Part shown: one piece after another, positions 26,073-36,111 of the stretch
Numbering within the stretch: position 1 is the stretch's first letter
Layout of the letters: every line of letters begins with the position of its first letter
NCBI GenBank assembly: GCA_023404955.1
Contig: JAEXZY010000120.1
Location: 15,716 to 79,715 of the forward strand
Direction: 5' to 3'
Length of the DNA: 64,000 bases
From: Actinomycetes bacterium
GTDB taxonomy: Bacteria > Actinomycetota > Actinomycetes > Mycobacteriales > Mycobacteriaceae
Notes under the pieces: generated by a model
Seen by the model: the letters and a program-made list of their open reading frames with translations, nothing else
The model's database searches: none
What the model was told of the DNA's origin: nothing
Translations under genes and position numbers: made by a program

Positions 26073-26858
26073 TCAGGGCAGCGGGCCGCCGGCGGCGATC
26101 GCCGACAGCGTGGCGAACTGCTCGCCGTCCAGCGAGGCCCCGCCGACCAGCGCGCCGTCGATGTCGCCCTGTCCGATGAGCTCGCCGATGTTCTTGGCGT
26201 TCACCGATCCGCCGTAGAGCACCCGCACGCCCGCCGCGACGTCGGCCGAGGCGAGGTCGCCCAGTTCCTTGCGGATGGCCGCACACACTTCCTGCGCGTC
26301 GGCCGCGCTGGCCACCCGGCCCGTGCCGATCGCCCACACCGGTTCGTAGGCGATGACGGTCCGGCTGATCTGCTCGGCCGAGAGCCCGGCCAGTGAGCCG
26401 CGCAGCGAGGCCACGTTGAATTCGACGTGATCGCCGGCCTCGCGCACCTCGAGCGGCTCGCCGATGCAGACGATCGGGGTCAGCCCGTGCTTGAGCGCGG
26501 CCGCAGCCTTGGCGGCCACCAGCGCGTCGTCCTCGTGGTGGTAGGTGCGCCGCTCCGAGTGCCCGACGACGGCGAAGGTGCACCCCAGCTTGGCCAGGAA
26601 CGCACCGCTGATCTCGCCGGTGTAGGCGCCCGAGTCGTGCTGGGAGACGTCCTGCGCCCCGTAGGTGAGCCGCAGCTTGTCGCCGTCGACCAGCGTCTGC
26701 ACGCTGCGCAGGTCGGTGAACGGCGGGATGACCGTCACGTCGACGCGGTCGAAGTACTTGTCCGGCAACGAGAACGCGATCTTCTGCACCAGCGCGATCG
26801 CCTCGAAGTGGTTCAGGTTCATCTTCCAGTTGCCGGCGATCAGCGGCTTACGGGACAC
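26073..26858 (-). CDS. tpiA: Triosephosphate isomerase
   Basis: Interconverts dihydroxyacetone phosphate and glyceraldehyde 3-phosphate; 261 residues. N-terminal GNWKMNLNHFEA holds the substrate Lys, the electrophilic His is in VVGHSERRTYHHE, the catalytic Glu in VIAYEPVWAIGTG, and the phosphate loop in VLYGGSVNAKN. GTG start with a GAGGAG ribosome binding site. It follows pgk by 24 nt in the same transcript. Confidence 0.97.
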   Translation of the reverse strand: MSRKPLIAGNWKMNLNHFEAIALVQKIAFSLPDKYFDRVDVTVIPPFTDLRSVQTLVDGDKLRLTYGAQDVSQHDSGAYTGEISGAFLAKLGCTFAVVGHSERRTYHHEDDALVAAKAAAALKHGLTPIVCIGEPLEVREAGDHVEFNVASLRGSLAGLSAEQISRTVIAYEPVWAIGTGRVASAADAQEVCAAIRKELGDLASADVAAGVRVLYGGSVNAKNIGELIGQGDIDGALVGGASLDGEQFATLSAIAAGGPLP

Positions 26859-26882
26859 GGGGGTTCTCCTCGTTTGCGGAAG

Positions 26883-28097
26883 TCAGGACTGCTCGAGTAC
26901 TTCGATACCGGGCAGTTGTTTGCCCTCAAGGTATTCCAGCGACGCACCGCCGCCGGTGGAAATGTGGGAGAAACCGTCCTCGGGCAGACCCAGCTGACGC
27001 ACCGCGGCCGCCGAGTCGCCGCCGCCGACGACGCTGAACGCGCCCTTGCCGGTGGCCCCGATGATGGCCTCGGCCACCCCCTTGGTGCCCGCGGAGAACG
27101 CCGGGAACTCGAACACGCCCATCGGGCCGTTCCAGAAGATCGTCTTGGCGTTCGACAACAGCGCAGAGAACCGCTTCACCGACTCCGGGCCGATGTCGAG
27201 GCCCATCTTGCCGTCGGGGATCTTGTCGGCCGACACCGTCTCGGCCGGCGAATCGGCCGCGAACTTCTCGGCAACCACGATGTCCACCGGCAGGTGCAGC
27301 ACGTCGCCGTAATCGTCGAGCAGCTTGCGGCAGGTCTCGATCATGCTCTCTTCGAGCAGCGAGCTACCGACCGAAAGACCCTGTGCGGCAAGGAAGGTGA
27401 AGCACATGCCGCCGCCGATGATCAGGCTGTCGGCTTTGGTGGCGAGGTTCTCGATCACCGCGAGCTTGTCGGAGACCTTCGACCCACCGAGCACCACGGC
27501 GTACGGGCGTTCGGTGGACTCGGTCAGCTGCGCGAGCACCTTGACCTCCGTGTCGACCAGCGTGCCGGCGTAGTGCGGCAGCAGCGACGCGACGTCGTAC
27601 ACCGACGCCTGCTTGCGGTGCACCACGCCGAAACCGTCGGAGACGAATGCGCCGTCGTCGCCGACGAGCTCGACCAGCGCCGCGGCGAGCTTGCCGCGCT
27701 CGGCGTCGTCCTTGCTGGTCTCTCGCGCGTCGAAGCGGATGTTCTCCAGCAGCAGGATGTCGCCGTCGGTGAGGCCCTCGGCGCGGGCGAGCGCGTCGCT
27801 GCCGACCACGTCGCCGGCCAGCTGGACGTGCCTGCCGAGCTTGTCGGCCAGCGCCGCGGCCACCGGCTTCAAGGAGAACTTCGGATCCGGTTCGCCTTTG
27901 GGCCGGCCCAGGTGGGCCGTGACGACGACCTTGGCGCCGGCGTCGCTGAGCTTCTTCAGCGTCGGCACCGACGCGATGATGCGACCGGGATCGGTGATCG
28001 CATCACCGTCGAGGGGAACGTTCAGGTCGGAGCGCACGAGCACGCCCCGACCCGAAACTCCCTCTGCGAGCAGGTCTTCGAGGGATTTGATGGCCAT
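26883..28097 (-). CDS. pgk: Phosphoglycerate kinase
   Basis: Transfers the acyl phosphate of 1,3-bisphosphoglycerate to ADP in glycolysis; 404 residues. Seen: VRSDLNVPLDGD, AHLGRPKGEPDPKFSL, VVLGGSKVSDKLAVI, and in the nucleotide domain VVGGGDSAAAVRQLG with FSHISTGGGASLEYLEGK. ATG at 28097 (MAIKSLEDLL) lies 4 nt after gap; an upstream extension in the same frame overlaps gap and is not used. Confidence 0.97.
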   Translation of the reverse strand: MAIKSLEDLLAEGVSGRGVLVRSDLNVPLDGDAITDPGRIIASVPTLKKLSDAGAKVVVTAHLGRPKGEPDPKFSLKPVAAALADKLGRHVQLAGDVVGSDALARAEGLTDGDILLLENIRFDARETSKDDAERGKLAAALVELVGDDGAFVSDGFGVVHRKQASVYDVASLLPHYAGTLVDTEVKVLAQLTESTERPYAVVLGGSKVSDKLAVIENLATKADSLIIGGGMCFTFLAAQGLSVGSSLLEESMIETCRKLLDDYGDVLHLPVDIVVAEKFAADSPAETVSADKIPDGKMGLDIGPESVKRFSALLSNAKTIFWNGPMGVFEFPAFSAGTKGVAEAIIGATGKGAFSVVGGGDSAAAVRQLGLPEDGFSHISTGGGASLEYLEGKQLPGIEVLEQS

Positions 28098-28101
28098 CGG
28101 G

Positions 28102-29124
<1,023 letters not shown>

Positions 29125-29219
29125 GTCAGTCTCCTACTCGGTCGTTCTCGGTCGTTGAACTGCTCGCAACCAGCCTAGTGCGTGGGGTTACGCCGGCGCG
29201 CAGTTGCCCCGCGACGGCT

Positions 29220-29843
29220 TCATCGCACCGCCGACGCCTGGTCTGCGTAGGGATTGCCGAGCCAGCGGCGGCGCAGCTGCTGCAGGGTGCCGTCCTCCTC
29301 CAGCTCGGCCTGCGCCACCTGCAGGCGTGCCAGCAGCGCCGTGTTCTCCCCTGCCACCGCGATCGCGATCTCGTCGACCGACAGTCCGCGCTCCACCACC
29401 TCGACATCGGGTACGTCGCGCACCAGTTCACCGAGGACCGGCGCCAGCCCGATCAGCGCATCACAGGCGCCCGAGGCCAGGTCGGCGACCGCGACGTCGA
29501 GCCTGCCACGACAGTCACGACGCACCTCGAGCCCGTCGAGGTCGGCCACCGCATGCGCGTGGGGCATCCGGCGGGTGTTCACGGCGAGCCCGTTGCCGGT
29601 GATGACATAGGGCGGCAGGAACGCGGCGCCGACTTCGTCGGTGACGGTGAGCCCACCGAGCACGCAGTCGTACTCGCCGGCCCGCAACCGGCCCAGCGCA
29701 CCGGCGGCGTCGCCGTCGGCAGCGATGACGACGTCGTCGCCGAGCCGCTCCCCCAGCGCGGCGATCAGGTCGGCGTCCAGGCCGCCGTCCTCAGAGGTGA
29801 ATGGTGGAAACGGCCCGACCAGTCCCGCCCGCAAAGTGCCCAT
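29220..29843 (-). CDS. Periplasmic-binding-protein-like (type 2) protein without a signal peptide
   Basis: 207 residues resembling the solute-binding domain of amino-acid ABC transporters: GPFPPFTSEDGGLDADLIAAL, LRAGEYDCVLGGLTVTDE, FLPPYVITGNGLAVN and the C-terminal ALLARLQVAQAELEEDGTLQQLRRRWLG. It begins directly with the first beta-strand (MGTLRAGLVG), so no secretion signal or lipobox is present, and no transporter genes are adjacent. It may be a cytoplasmic ligand sensor or a decayed binding protein. A TACCGT box ends 6 nt before the ATG, so it is probably leaderless. Divergent from the ThrE-like exporter, with 23 bp between start codons. Confidence 0.75.
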   Translation of the reverse strand: MGTLRAGLVGPFPPFTSEDGGLDADLIAALGERLGDDVVIAADGDAAGALGRLRAGEYDCVLGGLTVTDEVGAAFLPPYVITGNGLAVNTRRMPHAHAVADLDGLEVRRDCRGRLDVAVADLASGACDALIGLAPVLGELVRDVPDVEVVERGLSVDEIAIAVAGENTALLARLQVAQAELEEDGTLQQLRRRWLGNPYADQASAVR

Positions 29844-29849
29844 GACCCC

Positions 29850-29855
29850 ACGGTA
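29850..29855 (-). promoter_or_regulatory. -10 element of the binding-protein-like gene
   Basis: TACCGT (TANNNT) on the minus strand ends 6 nt before ATG 29843, with no RBS between. Confidence 0.45.
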
Positions 29856-29866
29856 AGGGGTTTACT

Positions 29867-31123
29867 GTGCGCCCGGTGGGAGACGAACCGACAGACCAGC
29901 AGGCCAGCCCGACGCTGTTCCTGGCCCGGCTGGGCGCGGCGATGATCGCCGCCGGATATCCGATCGGGCACGTGCGCGCAACGGTGGCCACCTGCGCGGA
30001 GCGCTACGGCGTGGCCGGCGAGATGCTGGTGCTGCCCAACCACATTCAGTTGAGCGGCGGCGACTCCCTGGAAATGTCGAGCGCAGAGCACGAGGTGCGC
30101 TTCGACCAGACTTTCCCACTGGCCACGCTGGTCGGTCAGGCCCGGCGTGGGGAGATCGACGCGGCGGACGGTCTCGCCGAACTCAGCCGCATCGACGCGA
30201 CGGGGTCTCGCTTCGGCGCGTGGGCGTTCGTGGTCGGCTACACGATGCAGAGCGCGGCGTTCGCCCTCATCCTGCAACCCAACCTGGTCGCGCTCGGCGC
30301 GGCCACGCTGTTCGGGTTCGGCGTCGGGGTGGCCGGCGTGCTGGCCCGCCGCAGTGAGCCGCTGACCCAGCTGCTGCCGGTGCTCGCCGCGTTCACCGTG
30401 GCGTTCTGCTCGTTCATGCTGGGCCGGGCGCTGAATCTGGGCGAGGGCAGTCTGCGGGCGCTGGCCCCGTCGCTGGTGATGTTCCTGCCCGGCACTGCGA
30501 TCACGCTGGCGGTCATCGAACTGAGCACGCGCGACATGATCTCGGGCTCGGCCCGGCTGATTTCCGGCGCAATGCGGTTGGCGCAGTTGGCTTTCGGTAT
30601 CCTTATTGCCGCGCAGCTGGTGGGGCTGACCGCGGACGAGCTCAGCGTGGCGGTGGTGGACCGCTTCGGGTCGTGGGCCCCGTGGGTCGGGTGCGCGCTC
30701 TACGCCGTCGGCCTCTTCCTCTACCACGGTCCGCCGACCCGCTTCATGGGTTGGATGGTGCTGATCCTGTTCGTCTCCTACACCGGCCAGCTCGGCGGCA
30801 ACGCCCTGCTGGGGAGCTACGCCAGTGGCTTCGGCGGCGGGCTGGCGTTGGCGCTGTGCGCCCTGTTCGTGGCGCGCCGGCCGAACACGCCGTCGGCTGC
30901 GACGCTGTTGCTGCCGGGGTTCTGGCTGCTGGTGCCCGGGTCACTCGGGTTCATCGGGGTCACCGAGTTGATCGGTAACGACAGCTCCGACGCCGTCGGG
31001 GTCACGCTGATCTCGATGATCTCGATCGCTCTGGGCATCCAGGCGGGGCTGCTGGTGTGGAGTGCGTGTCGTCAGGTTCCCGCCGCGCTCGGAGTCAGGC
31101 GTCTTCGAGCAGATCCGGGGTGA
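29867..31123 (+). CDS. ThrE-type threonine/serine exporter family protein
   Basis: 418 residues with about ten membrane helices. The N-terminal half matches the ThrE/DUF1212 domain: a cytoplasmic part FLARLGAAMIAAGYPIGHVRATV and later the helices AWAFVVGYTMQSAAFALIL and LMPGTAITLAVIEL-like sequence. The second half is the ThrE_2 type membrane domain (LLLPGFWLLVPGSLGFIGV). Homologues export threonine and serine by proton exchange. GTG at 29867, or GTG at 29876 if transcription starts from TTTACT (29861-29866). Its 3' end overlaps whiA by 29 nt. Pairing with a signal-less binding-protein-like gene hints at amino-acid sensing, which is inference. Confidence 0.85.
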   Translation: MRPVGDEPTDQQASPTLFLARLGAAMIAAGYPIGHVRATVATCAERYGVAGEMLVLPNHIQLSGGDSLEMSSAEHEVRFDQTFPLATLVGQARRGEIDAADGLAELSRIDATGSRFGAWAFVVGYTMQSAAFALILQPNLVALGAATLFGFGVGVAGVLARRSEPLTQLLPVLAAFTVAFCSFMLGRALNLGEGSLRALAPSLVMFLPGTAITLAVIELSTRDMISGSARLISGAMRLAQLAFGILIAAQLVGLTADELSVAVVDRFGSWAPWVGCALYAVGLFLYHGPPTRFMGWMVLILFVSYTGQLGGNALLGSYASGFGGGLALALCALFVARRPNTPSAATLLLPGFWLLVPGSLGFIGVTELIGNDSSDAVGVTLISMISIALGIQAGLLVWSACRQVPAALGVRRLRADPG

Positions 31124-32072
31124 CCGCCGACTCGGTGTCCGGGATGCCGTCGATCTTGGCCTTGCGGTCGGCCATCGACAGCAGCCGCCGAATACGGCCC
31201 GCCACAGCATCTTTGGTCATCGGCGGGTCAGCCAGCCGGCCGAGCTCCTCCAGCGACGCCTGCCGGTGTGCGACGCGCAGGCTGCCCGCGGCGGCCAGGT
31301 GGTCGGGCACGGTGTCGCCCAGGATCTCCAGTGCTCGCTCGACCCGGGCGGCCGCGGCGACCGCGGCGCGGGCGGACCGGCGCAGGTTGGCGTCGTCGAA
31401 GTTGGCGAGCCGGTTGGCCGTCGCCCGCACCTCGCGGCGCATCCGGCGCTCCTCCCAGGTCAGCCGGGTGTCCTGGGCGCCCATCCGGGTCAGCAACGCA
31501 CCGATGGCCTCACCGTCGCGGACCACCACCCGGTCACTGCCCCGCACCTCGCGCGCCTTGGCGCTCACGCCGAGCCGACGAGCGGCACCGACGAGCGCCA
31601 GCGCCGCCTCGGGGCCGGGGCAGCTCACCTCGAGCGCCGACGACCGGCCGGGTTCGGTGAGTGAGCCGTGCGCGAGAAACGCTCCCCGCCAAGCAGCTTC
31701 GGCGTCGGCGACGCTGCCGCCGACCACCTGGGCGGGCAGGCCACGCACCGGGCGGCCGCGGAGATCGAGCAGCCCGGTTTGGCGCGCCAGCGCCTCCCCG
31801 TCCTTCGCGACGCGCACCACGTAGCGGGTGCTCTTGCGGATACCGCTGGCCGAGAGCACGTGCACCACGGCGTGGTAGCCGTAGAGGTCGTAGATGTCCT
31901 TGCGCAGCCGGCGCGCGATGATGCCGAGATCCACCTCGGCCTCCACGACGACGCGCCCCGACACGATGTGCAAGCCGCCGGCGAACCGCAGCAACGCGGC
32001 CACCTCGGCGCGCCGGGCGCTGACCGAGTTCACCACGAGCCTGCTGAGTTCGTCCTTGACCTCGGCTGTCAT
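31095..32072 (-). CDS. whiA: WhiA, DNA-binding developmental/cell division regulator
   Basis: 325 residues, the same length as the M. tuberculosis protein I recall (Rv1423). It combines a degenerate LAGLIDADG homing-endonuclease-like domain (about 20-200; ALLRFAGGLHIV, WRGAFLAHGSLTEPG, ALVGAARRLG) with a C-terminal helix-turn-helix (SLEELGRLADPPMTKDAVAGR). In Streptomyces it acts with WhiB on sporulation septation; in mycobacteria the role is less clear. ATG at 32072 (MTAEVKDELSRLVV) overlaps the yvcK stop as ATGA; a GTG two codons earlier is not needed. Confidence 0.95.
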   Translation of the reverse strand: MTAEVKDELSRLVVNSVSARRAEVAALLRFAGGLHIVSGRVVVEAEVDLGIIARRLRKDIYDLYGYHAVVHVLSASGIRKSTRYVVRVAKDGEALARQTGLLDLRGRPVRGLPAQVVGGSVADAEAAWRGAFLAHGSLTEPGRSSALEVSCPGPEAALALVGAARRLGVSAKAREVRGSDRVVVRDGEAIGALLTRMGAQDTRLTWEERRMRREVRATANRLANFDDANLRRSARAAVAAAARVERALEILGDTVPDHLAAAGSLRVAHRQASLEELGRLADPPMTKDAVAGRIRRLLSMADRKAKIDGIPDTESAVTPDLLEDA

Positions 32073-33109
32073 CGCCACGGGTCGTCACCTCTCGGTCGGT
32101 TCACTGTCGGTGTGGGCACCGTCTGCGGTGTGCTGCCCGCTGCGCCCCCCACCCCGCCCGCTTCTGGGCCCCGGTGCAGCACGCCTTCCAGCGCCGCCGC
32201 CAACCTCGCCGGGTCATGTAAAGGTGTACCAGGTCGGCACACGTCGGCGAACTCGACGCGGGCCTCGAGCATGGTCGCGGTGCGGCGCAGTTGATCGCGC
32301 TCGCGGTCGCTGGGTACCCGCGACGAGTCGACGATGATGTCGTTGACCGTGAAGGTCGGTGCGTGCTGGGCGAGCACGTGGATGTGGCGCTCCACCGAGA
32401 ATCCGGATGTCTCGCCGGGTTCGGCGACCAGGTTGAGCACCAGGGCACGCCGCGCGGTGGTGCTCTGCAGGGCGGCGACCAACTGCGGCACCAGGACGTG
32501 CGGGATCACGCTGGTGAACCACGATCCCGGCCCGAGCACCACCAGATCGGCATCCATGATCGCGTCGACGGCCTGGTGGGTGGCCGGCGGATCGCCGGGC
32601 AACAGCCGGACCCTGCGCACCTTTCCGACGGTCGTGGCGATGGCGACCTGCCCCCGGATCGCGCGGCTGACCCGCGGGTCGGACTCCAGGCCCGCGACGT
32701 CGGCCTCGATGCTCAGGCCCATCGGGCACATCGGCAACACCCGGCCTTTGACACCCAGGATGCGACCCAGTTCGTCGAGTGCGGCCACCGGGTCGGCGAG
32801 CAGTTCGTTGAGGCCGGCCAGCATCAGATTCCCGATGGGATGTCCGGCCAGCGCGCCACTCCCGCCGAAGCGGTGCTGGATGATGGTGGCCCACAGCCGG
32901 CCGTGGGGGCTGTCAGAAGCCAACGCCGCCAACGCCATTCGCAGATCACCGGGTGGCACGATGTCGAGCTCGCTGCGCAGCCGGCCCGACGAACCGCCGT
33001 CGTCGGCCACGGTGACGATCGCGGTGACATGCGGGGTCAGGCGCCGAGCCGCCGACAGCGTGGCATACAGCCCGTGCCCACCGCCCAACGCGACGATGCG
33101 CACGCTCAT
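32069..33109 (-). CDS. yvcK: YvcK/CofD-like family protein (gluconeogenesis/morphology factor, CuvA)
   Basis: 346 residues (Rv1422 counterpart). N-terminal nucleotide-sugar-binding signature VALGGGHGLYATLSAARR and VADDGGSSGRLR are diagnostic of the YvcK branch of the CofD fold; LVVLGPGSWFTSVIPHVLVP follows. In Bacillus and mycobacteria it is needed for cell shape and growth on gluconeogenic carbon sources and binds UDP-GlcNAc; in mycobacteria it has been named CuvA. ATG at 33109 overlaps rapZ (ATGA), and its stop overlaps whiA. The open frame continues through rapZ but is not coding there. The C-terminal 30 residues are Gly/Pro-rich and variable. Confidence 0.94.
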   Translation of the reverse strand: MSVRIVALGGGHGLYATLSAARRLTPHVTAIVTVADDGGSSGRLRSELDIVPPGDLRMALAALASDSPHGRLWATIIQHRFGGSGALAGHPIGNLMLAGLNELLADPVAALDELGRILGVKGRVLPMCPMGLSIEADVAGLESDPRVSRAIRGQVAIATTVGKVRRVRLLPGDPPATHQAVDAIMDADLVVLGPGSWFTSVIPHVLVPQLVAALQSTTARRALVLNLVAEPGETSGFSVERHIHVLAQHAPTFTVNDIIVDSSRVPSDRERDQLRRTATMLEARVEFADVCRPGTPLHDPARLAAALEGVLHRGPEAGGVGGAAGSTPQTVPTPTVNRPRGDDPWR

Positions 33110-33996
33110 TCGCGCCCCAGATCCCGGTGCAGGACGCGCACCGTCAGCGCCGTGTCCTGGAGCCGGTCGGCCAACGCCTCGGCCATCGCGACGCTGCGGT
33201 GTTTGCCCCCGGTGCAACCGATGGCCACGGTCATGTAGCGCTTCCCCTCCCGCCGGTATCCATCGATCACGACGTCCAAGAGGTGATGGTAGGAGTCGAG
33301 GAACTCCACGGCGCCGGGTTGGCCCAGGACGTAATCGCGAACTTGAGGATGCTGCCCGGTCTGCGGGCGCAGTTCGTCGACCCAGTGGGGGTTGGGCAGG
33401 AACCGGACGTCCATCACCGTGTCGGCGTCCATGGGCAGCCCGTACTTGTAGCCGAACGACTCCACGGTGACGTTGGTGTTGGCGACGGTCTCGGCGGCGA
33501 AGGCCCGCTCGATGCTCTCCCGCAGGCCGTGCACCGACAGCGGCGACGTGTCGATGACGAGGTCGGCGGTGGCTCGCACGGGGGCGAGCAATGCCCGCTC
33601 GGCGGCGATCCCTTCGGCCAGGGTCTGGTTGCCCTGCAGGGGATGGCTGCGCCGGTTCTGTTCGTAGCGGCGCACCAGCATGTCGTCGGACGCTTCCAGG
33701 AAGACCACCCGCGGGATGATGTCGCGGGCCGCCAGCTCGCTGCGCACCCCGGCCAGGTCGCCGGTGAACCCCCGCGAACGCACGTCCATCACCACGGCCA
33801 GCTGGGTGATCCGCGACCCCGCGGCCAACCCGAGGTCGACCATGCGGGCGATCAGTTCCGGCGGCAGGTTGTCGGCGACGTACCAGCCGAGGTCTTCGAG
33901 GACTTTGGCCGCGGTGCCTCGACCCGCTCCGGACAGCCCGGTCACCAACACCACGTCGATTCCGCCCGATTCGCTGTCCATGCCCGCTTCCGTCAT
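33106..33996 (-). CDS. rapZ: RapZ-like nucleotide-binding protein
   Basis: 296 residues (Rv1421 counterpart, YvcJ/RapZ family). The N-terminal P-loop reads GLSGAGRGTAAKVLEDLGW, with Arg-Gly where canonical Walker A has Lys-Ser/Thr; actinobacterial members share this to my memory. The C-terminal domain has FGYKYGLPMDADTVMDVRF, LPNPHW and IGCTGGKHRSVAMAEAL, the conserved phosphate-binding region that in E. coli RapZ senses glucosamine 6-phosphate. In actinobacteria it is always linked to yvcK and whiA. ATGA overlaps with uvrC upstream and yvcK downstream. Confidence 0.94.
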   Translation of the reverse strand: MTEAGMDSESGGIDVVLVTGLSGAGRGTAAKVLEDLGWYVADNLPPELIARMVDLGLAAGSRITQLAVVMDVRSRGFTGDLAGVRSELAARDIIPRVVFLEASDDMLVRRYEQNRRSHPLQGNQTLAEGIAAERALLAPVRATADLVIDTSPLSVHGLRESIERAFAAETVANTNVTVESFGYKYGLPMDADTVMDVRFLPNPHWVDELRPQTGQHPQVRDYVLGQPGAVEFLDSYHHLLDVVIDGYRREGKRYMTVAIGCTGGKHRSVAMAEALADRLQDTALTVRVLHRDLGRE

Positions 33997-36068
33997 CCCG
34001 TCGCCGTGTGTCGATCATCGTCGATGGGGGCCACCTCTGCGTGGTGTTCGGCGTGCTCGTCGGCGTTCGGTTCGGTCACCGCCTCCGCTGCCGGAGCCTC
34101 GGCCGTCACGCCCAGCGCCTCCAGCACGGCGGTCGCCGTGGCCGTCCCGATGCCCGGCACGGCGGTGATCTCCTCCACCGACGCCTGGCGCAGCCGCGCC
34201 AGCGAACCGAAGTGCGTCACCAGCGCCTTGCGCCGGTGCTCCCCCAGGCCCCGCACCGAATCCAGCGCCGAGGCCGTCATCCGCTTCGACCGTTTGCTGC
34301 GGTGGTAGCTGATCGCGAACCGGTGCGCCTCGTCGCGGACCCGCTGCAGAAGATACAGTCCGTCGCTGTTGCGAGGCATGATCACCGGGTCCGGCTCTGA
34401 CGGCACCCACACCTCCTCGAGGCGCTTGGCCAGCCCGATCACCGCGACGTCGGTGACGCCGAGGTCCTCGAGCACGGCCGCCGCGGCGTTGACCTGCGGG
34501 GCGCCGCCGTCGACGACGAACAGGTTGGGCGGGTAGGCGAAACGTCGCGGCTTTCCTTCCGGAGCCGCTCCGGCGGCGACATCAGACACAGCGGAGAAGT
34601 CGCCGGGCTGCTGGGTGTCGCGCAGGTGGCGGTGGAACCGGCGCCGCGTGACCTCCGCGATCGACGCGACGTCATCGGACCGCCCGTCCCCGGCGGCCTC
34701 GCGGATCGCGTAGTGGCGGTAGTCGGACTTGCGCGGCAGACCGTCCTCGAAGACCACCAGCGAGGCGACCACATCGGTGCCCTGCACGTGGCTGATGTCG
34801 ACGCACTCGATGCGCAGCGGCGCATCCTCGAGCCCGAGCGCCTCCTGAATGCTCTGCAGCGCAGCACTTCTGGCGGTGAAATCCCCGGCACGCTTGAGCT
34901 TGTGCTGGTTGAGCGCCTGCTCGGCGTTGCGCTGCACGGTCTCGGCCAGCGCGCGTTTGTCACCGCGCTGGGCCACCCGCAGTGACACTCGTGAGCCACG
35001 CAGCTGGCACAACCAGGTCTCCAGTTCCGGGGCCGTCTCGGGCAGCACCGGCACCAGCACCTGTTTGGGCACCGGGTTGGTGGTCTCGTCGCCGCCCTCG
35101 TCGGCGGCGCCACCGAGCGCTGCCTGGTCGCCGTAGAACTGGGTCAGGAATTGCTCGACCAGGTACTCGATCGTCGATTCCCCTGGCTCGCCGGACTTTT
35201 CGATGACCCACCCGCGTTGGCCACGAACCCGGCCGCCCCGGACGTGGAACACCTGGACGGCAGCCTCCAGCTCATCGTCGGCGAACGCGACCACGTCTGC
35301 GTCGGTGCCGTCGCCGAACACCACGGCCTGCTTCTCCATCGCCCGGCGCATCGCGCCGATGTTGTCGCGCAGCCGCGCGGCCCGTTCGAAGTCGAGGTCC
35401 TCGGCCGCGGCGTTCATCTGCTGTTCCATCTCGCGGATCAGCCGATCGGTCTTGCCGGCGAGGAAGTCACAGAAGTCGGCCACGATCTGGCGGTGCTCGT
35501 CGGCGCTGACCCGTCCGACGCACGGGGCCGAGCACTTGTCGATGTAGCCGAGCAGGCAGGGCCGACCGATCTGGCTGTGCCGCTTGAACACTCCGCCCGA
35601 GCACGTGCGGGCCGGGAACACCCGGGTGAGCAGGTCCAGCGTCTCGCGGATCGCCCAGGCGTGCGAATAGGGCCCGAAGTAGCGGACGCCCTTGCGGCGC
35701 GGGCCGCGGTACACCTTGAGCCGCGGATACTCCTCGTTCAGCGTGACAGCGAGAACCGGGTAGGACTTGTCGTCGCGGTATCGGATGTTGAACCGCGGGT
35801 CGAATTCCTTGATCCAGTTGTATTCGAGCTGAAGCGCCTCGACCTCGGTGGTGACGACCGTCCACTCGACGCTGGCCGCGGTCGTCACCATCTGACGGGT
35901 GCGCGGCGCCAACCCCGACAGATCGGCGAAGTACGAGTTGAGCCGGCTGCGCAGACTCTTGGCCTTGCCGACGTAGATGACCCGACGATGGGCATCACGG
36001 AATCGGTAGACGCCCGGCTCCACGGGAATCGACCCGGGAGCAGGTCGGTATGTCGCGGGATCCGGCAC
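33993..36068 (-). CDS. uvrC: UvrC, excinuclease ABC subunit C
   Basis: Makes both incisions in nucleotide excision repair with UvrAB. 691 residues, about 45 more than the M. tuberculosis protein. Domains: GIY-YIG nuclease (EPGVYRFRDAHRRVIYVGKA, about 15-95), Cys-rich region (CSGGVFKRHSQIGRPCLLGY), UVR motif (EDLDFERAARLRDNI), RNase H-like second nuclease (IECVDISHVQGTDVVASLVV) and a C-terminal HhH pair (ALDSVRGLGEHRRKALV, EITAVPGIGTATATAVL). Extra length comes from two loops near GGAADEGGDETTNP and SAVSDVAAGAAPEGK and a 35-residue acidic, His-rich tail. First gene of the uvrC-rapZ-yvcK-whiA chain. Confidence 0.97.
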   Translation of the reverse strand: MPDPATYRPAPGSIPVEPGVYRFRDAHRRVIYVGKAKSLRSRLNSYFADLSGLAPRTRQMVTTAASVEWTVVTTEVEALQLEYNWIKEFDPRFNIRYRDDKSYPVLAVTLNEEYPRLKVYRGPRRKGVRYFGPYSHAWAIRETLDLLTRVFPARTCSGGVFKRHSQIGRPCLLGYIDKCSAPCVGRVSADEHRQIVADFCDFLAGKTDRLIREMEQQMNAAAEDLDFERAARLRDNIGAMRRAMEKQAVVFGDGTDADVVAFADDELEAAVQVFHVRGGRVRGQRGWVIEKSGEPGESTIEYLVEQFLTQFYGDQAALGGAADEGGDETTNPVPKQVLVPVLPETAPELETWLCQLRGSRVSLRVAQRGDKRALAETVQRNAEQALNQHKLKRAGDFTARSAALQSIQEALGLEDAPLRIECVDISHVQGTDVVASLVVFEDGLPRKSDYRHYAIREAAGDGRSDDVASIAEVTRRRFHRHLRDTQQPGDFSAVSDVAAGAAPEGKPRRFAYPPNLFVVDGGAPQVNAAAAVLEDLGVTDVAVIGLAKRLEEVWVPSEPDPVIMPRNSDGLYLLQRVRDEAHRFAISYHRSKRSKRMTASALDSVRGLGEHRRKALVTHFGSLARLRQASVEEITAVPGIGTATATAVLEALGVTAEAPAAEAVTEPNADEHAEHHAEVAPIDDDRHTATG

Positions 36069-36111
36069 GGACCCAGGTTACTGCGACGCCCCGACGGGGT
36101 AGAGCGAGTAG

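Noticed and set aside
33110..34018. Open continuation of the yvcK frame over rapZ
   Set aside because: It overlaps the well-conserved rapZ in another phase and shows only low-complexity Arg/Pro content.
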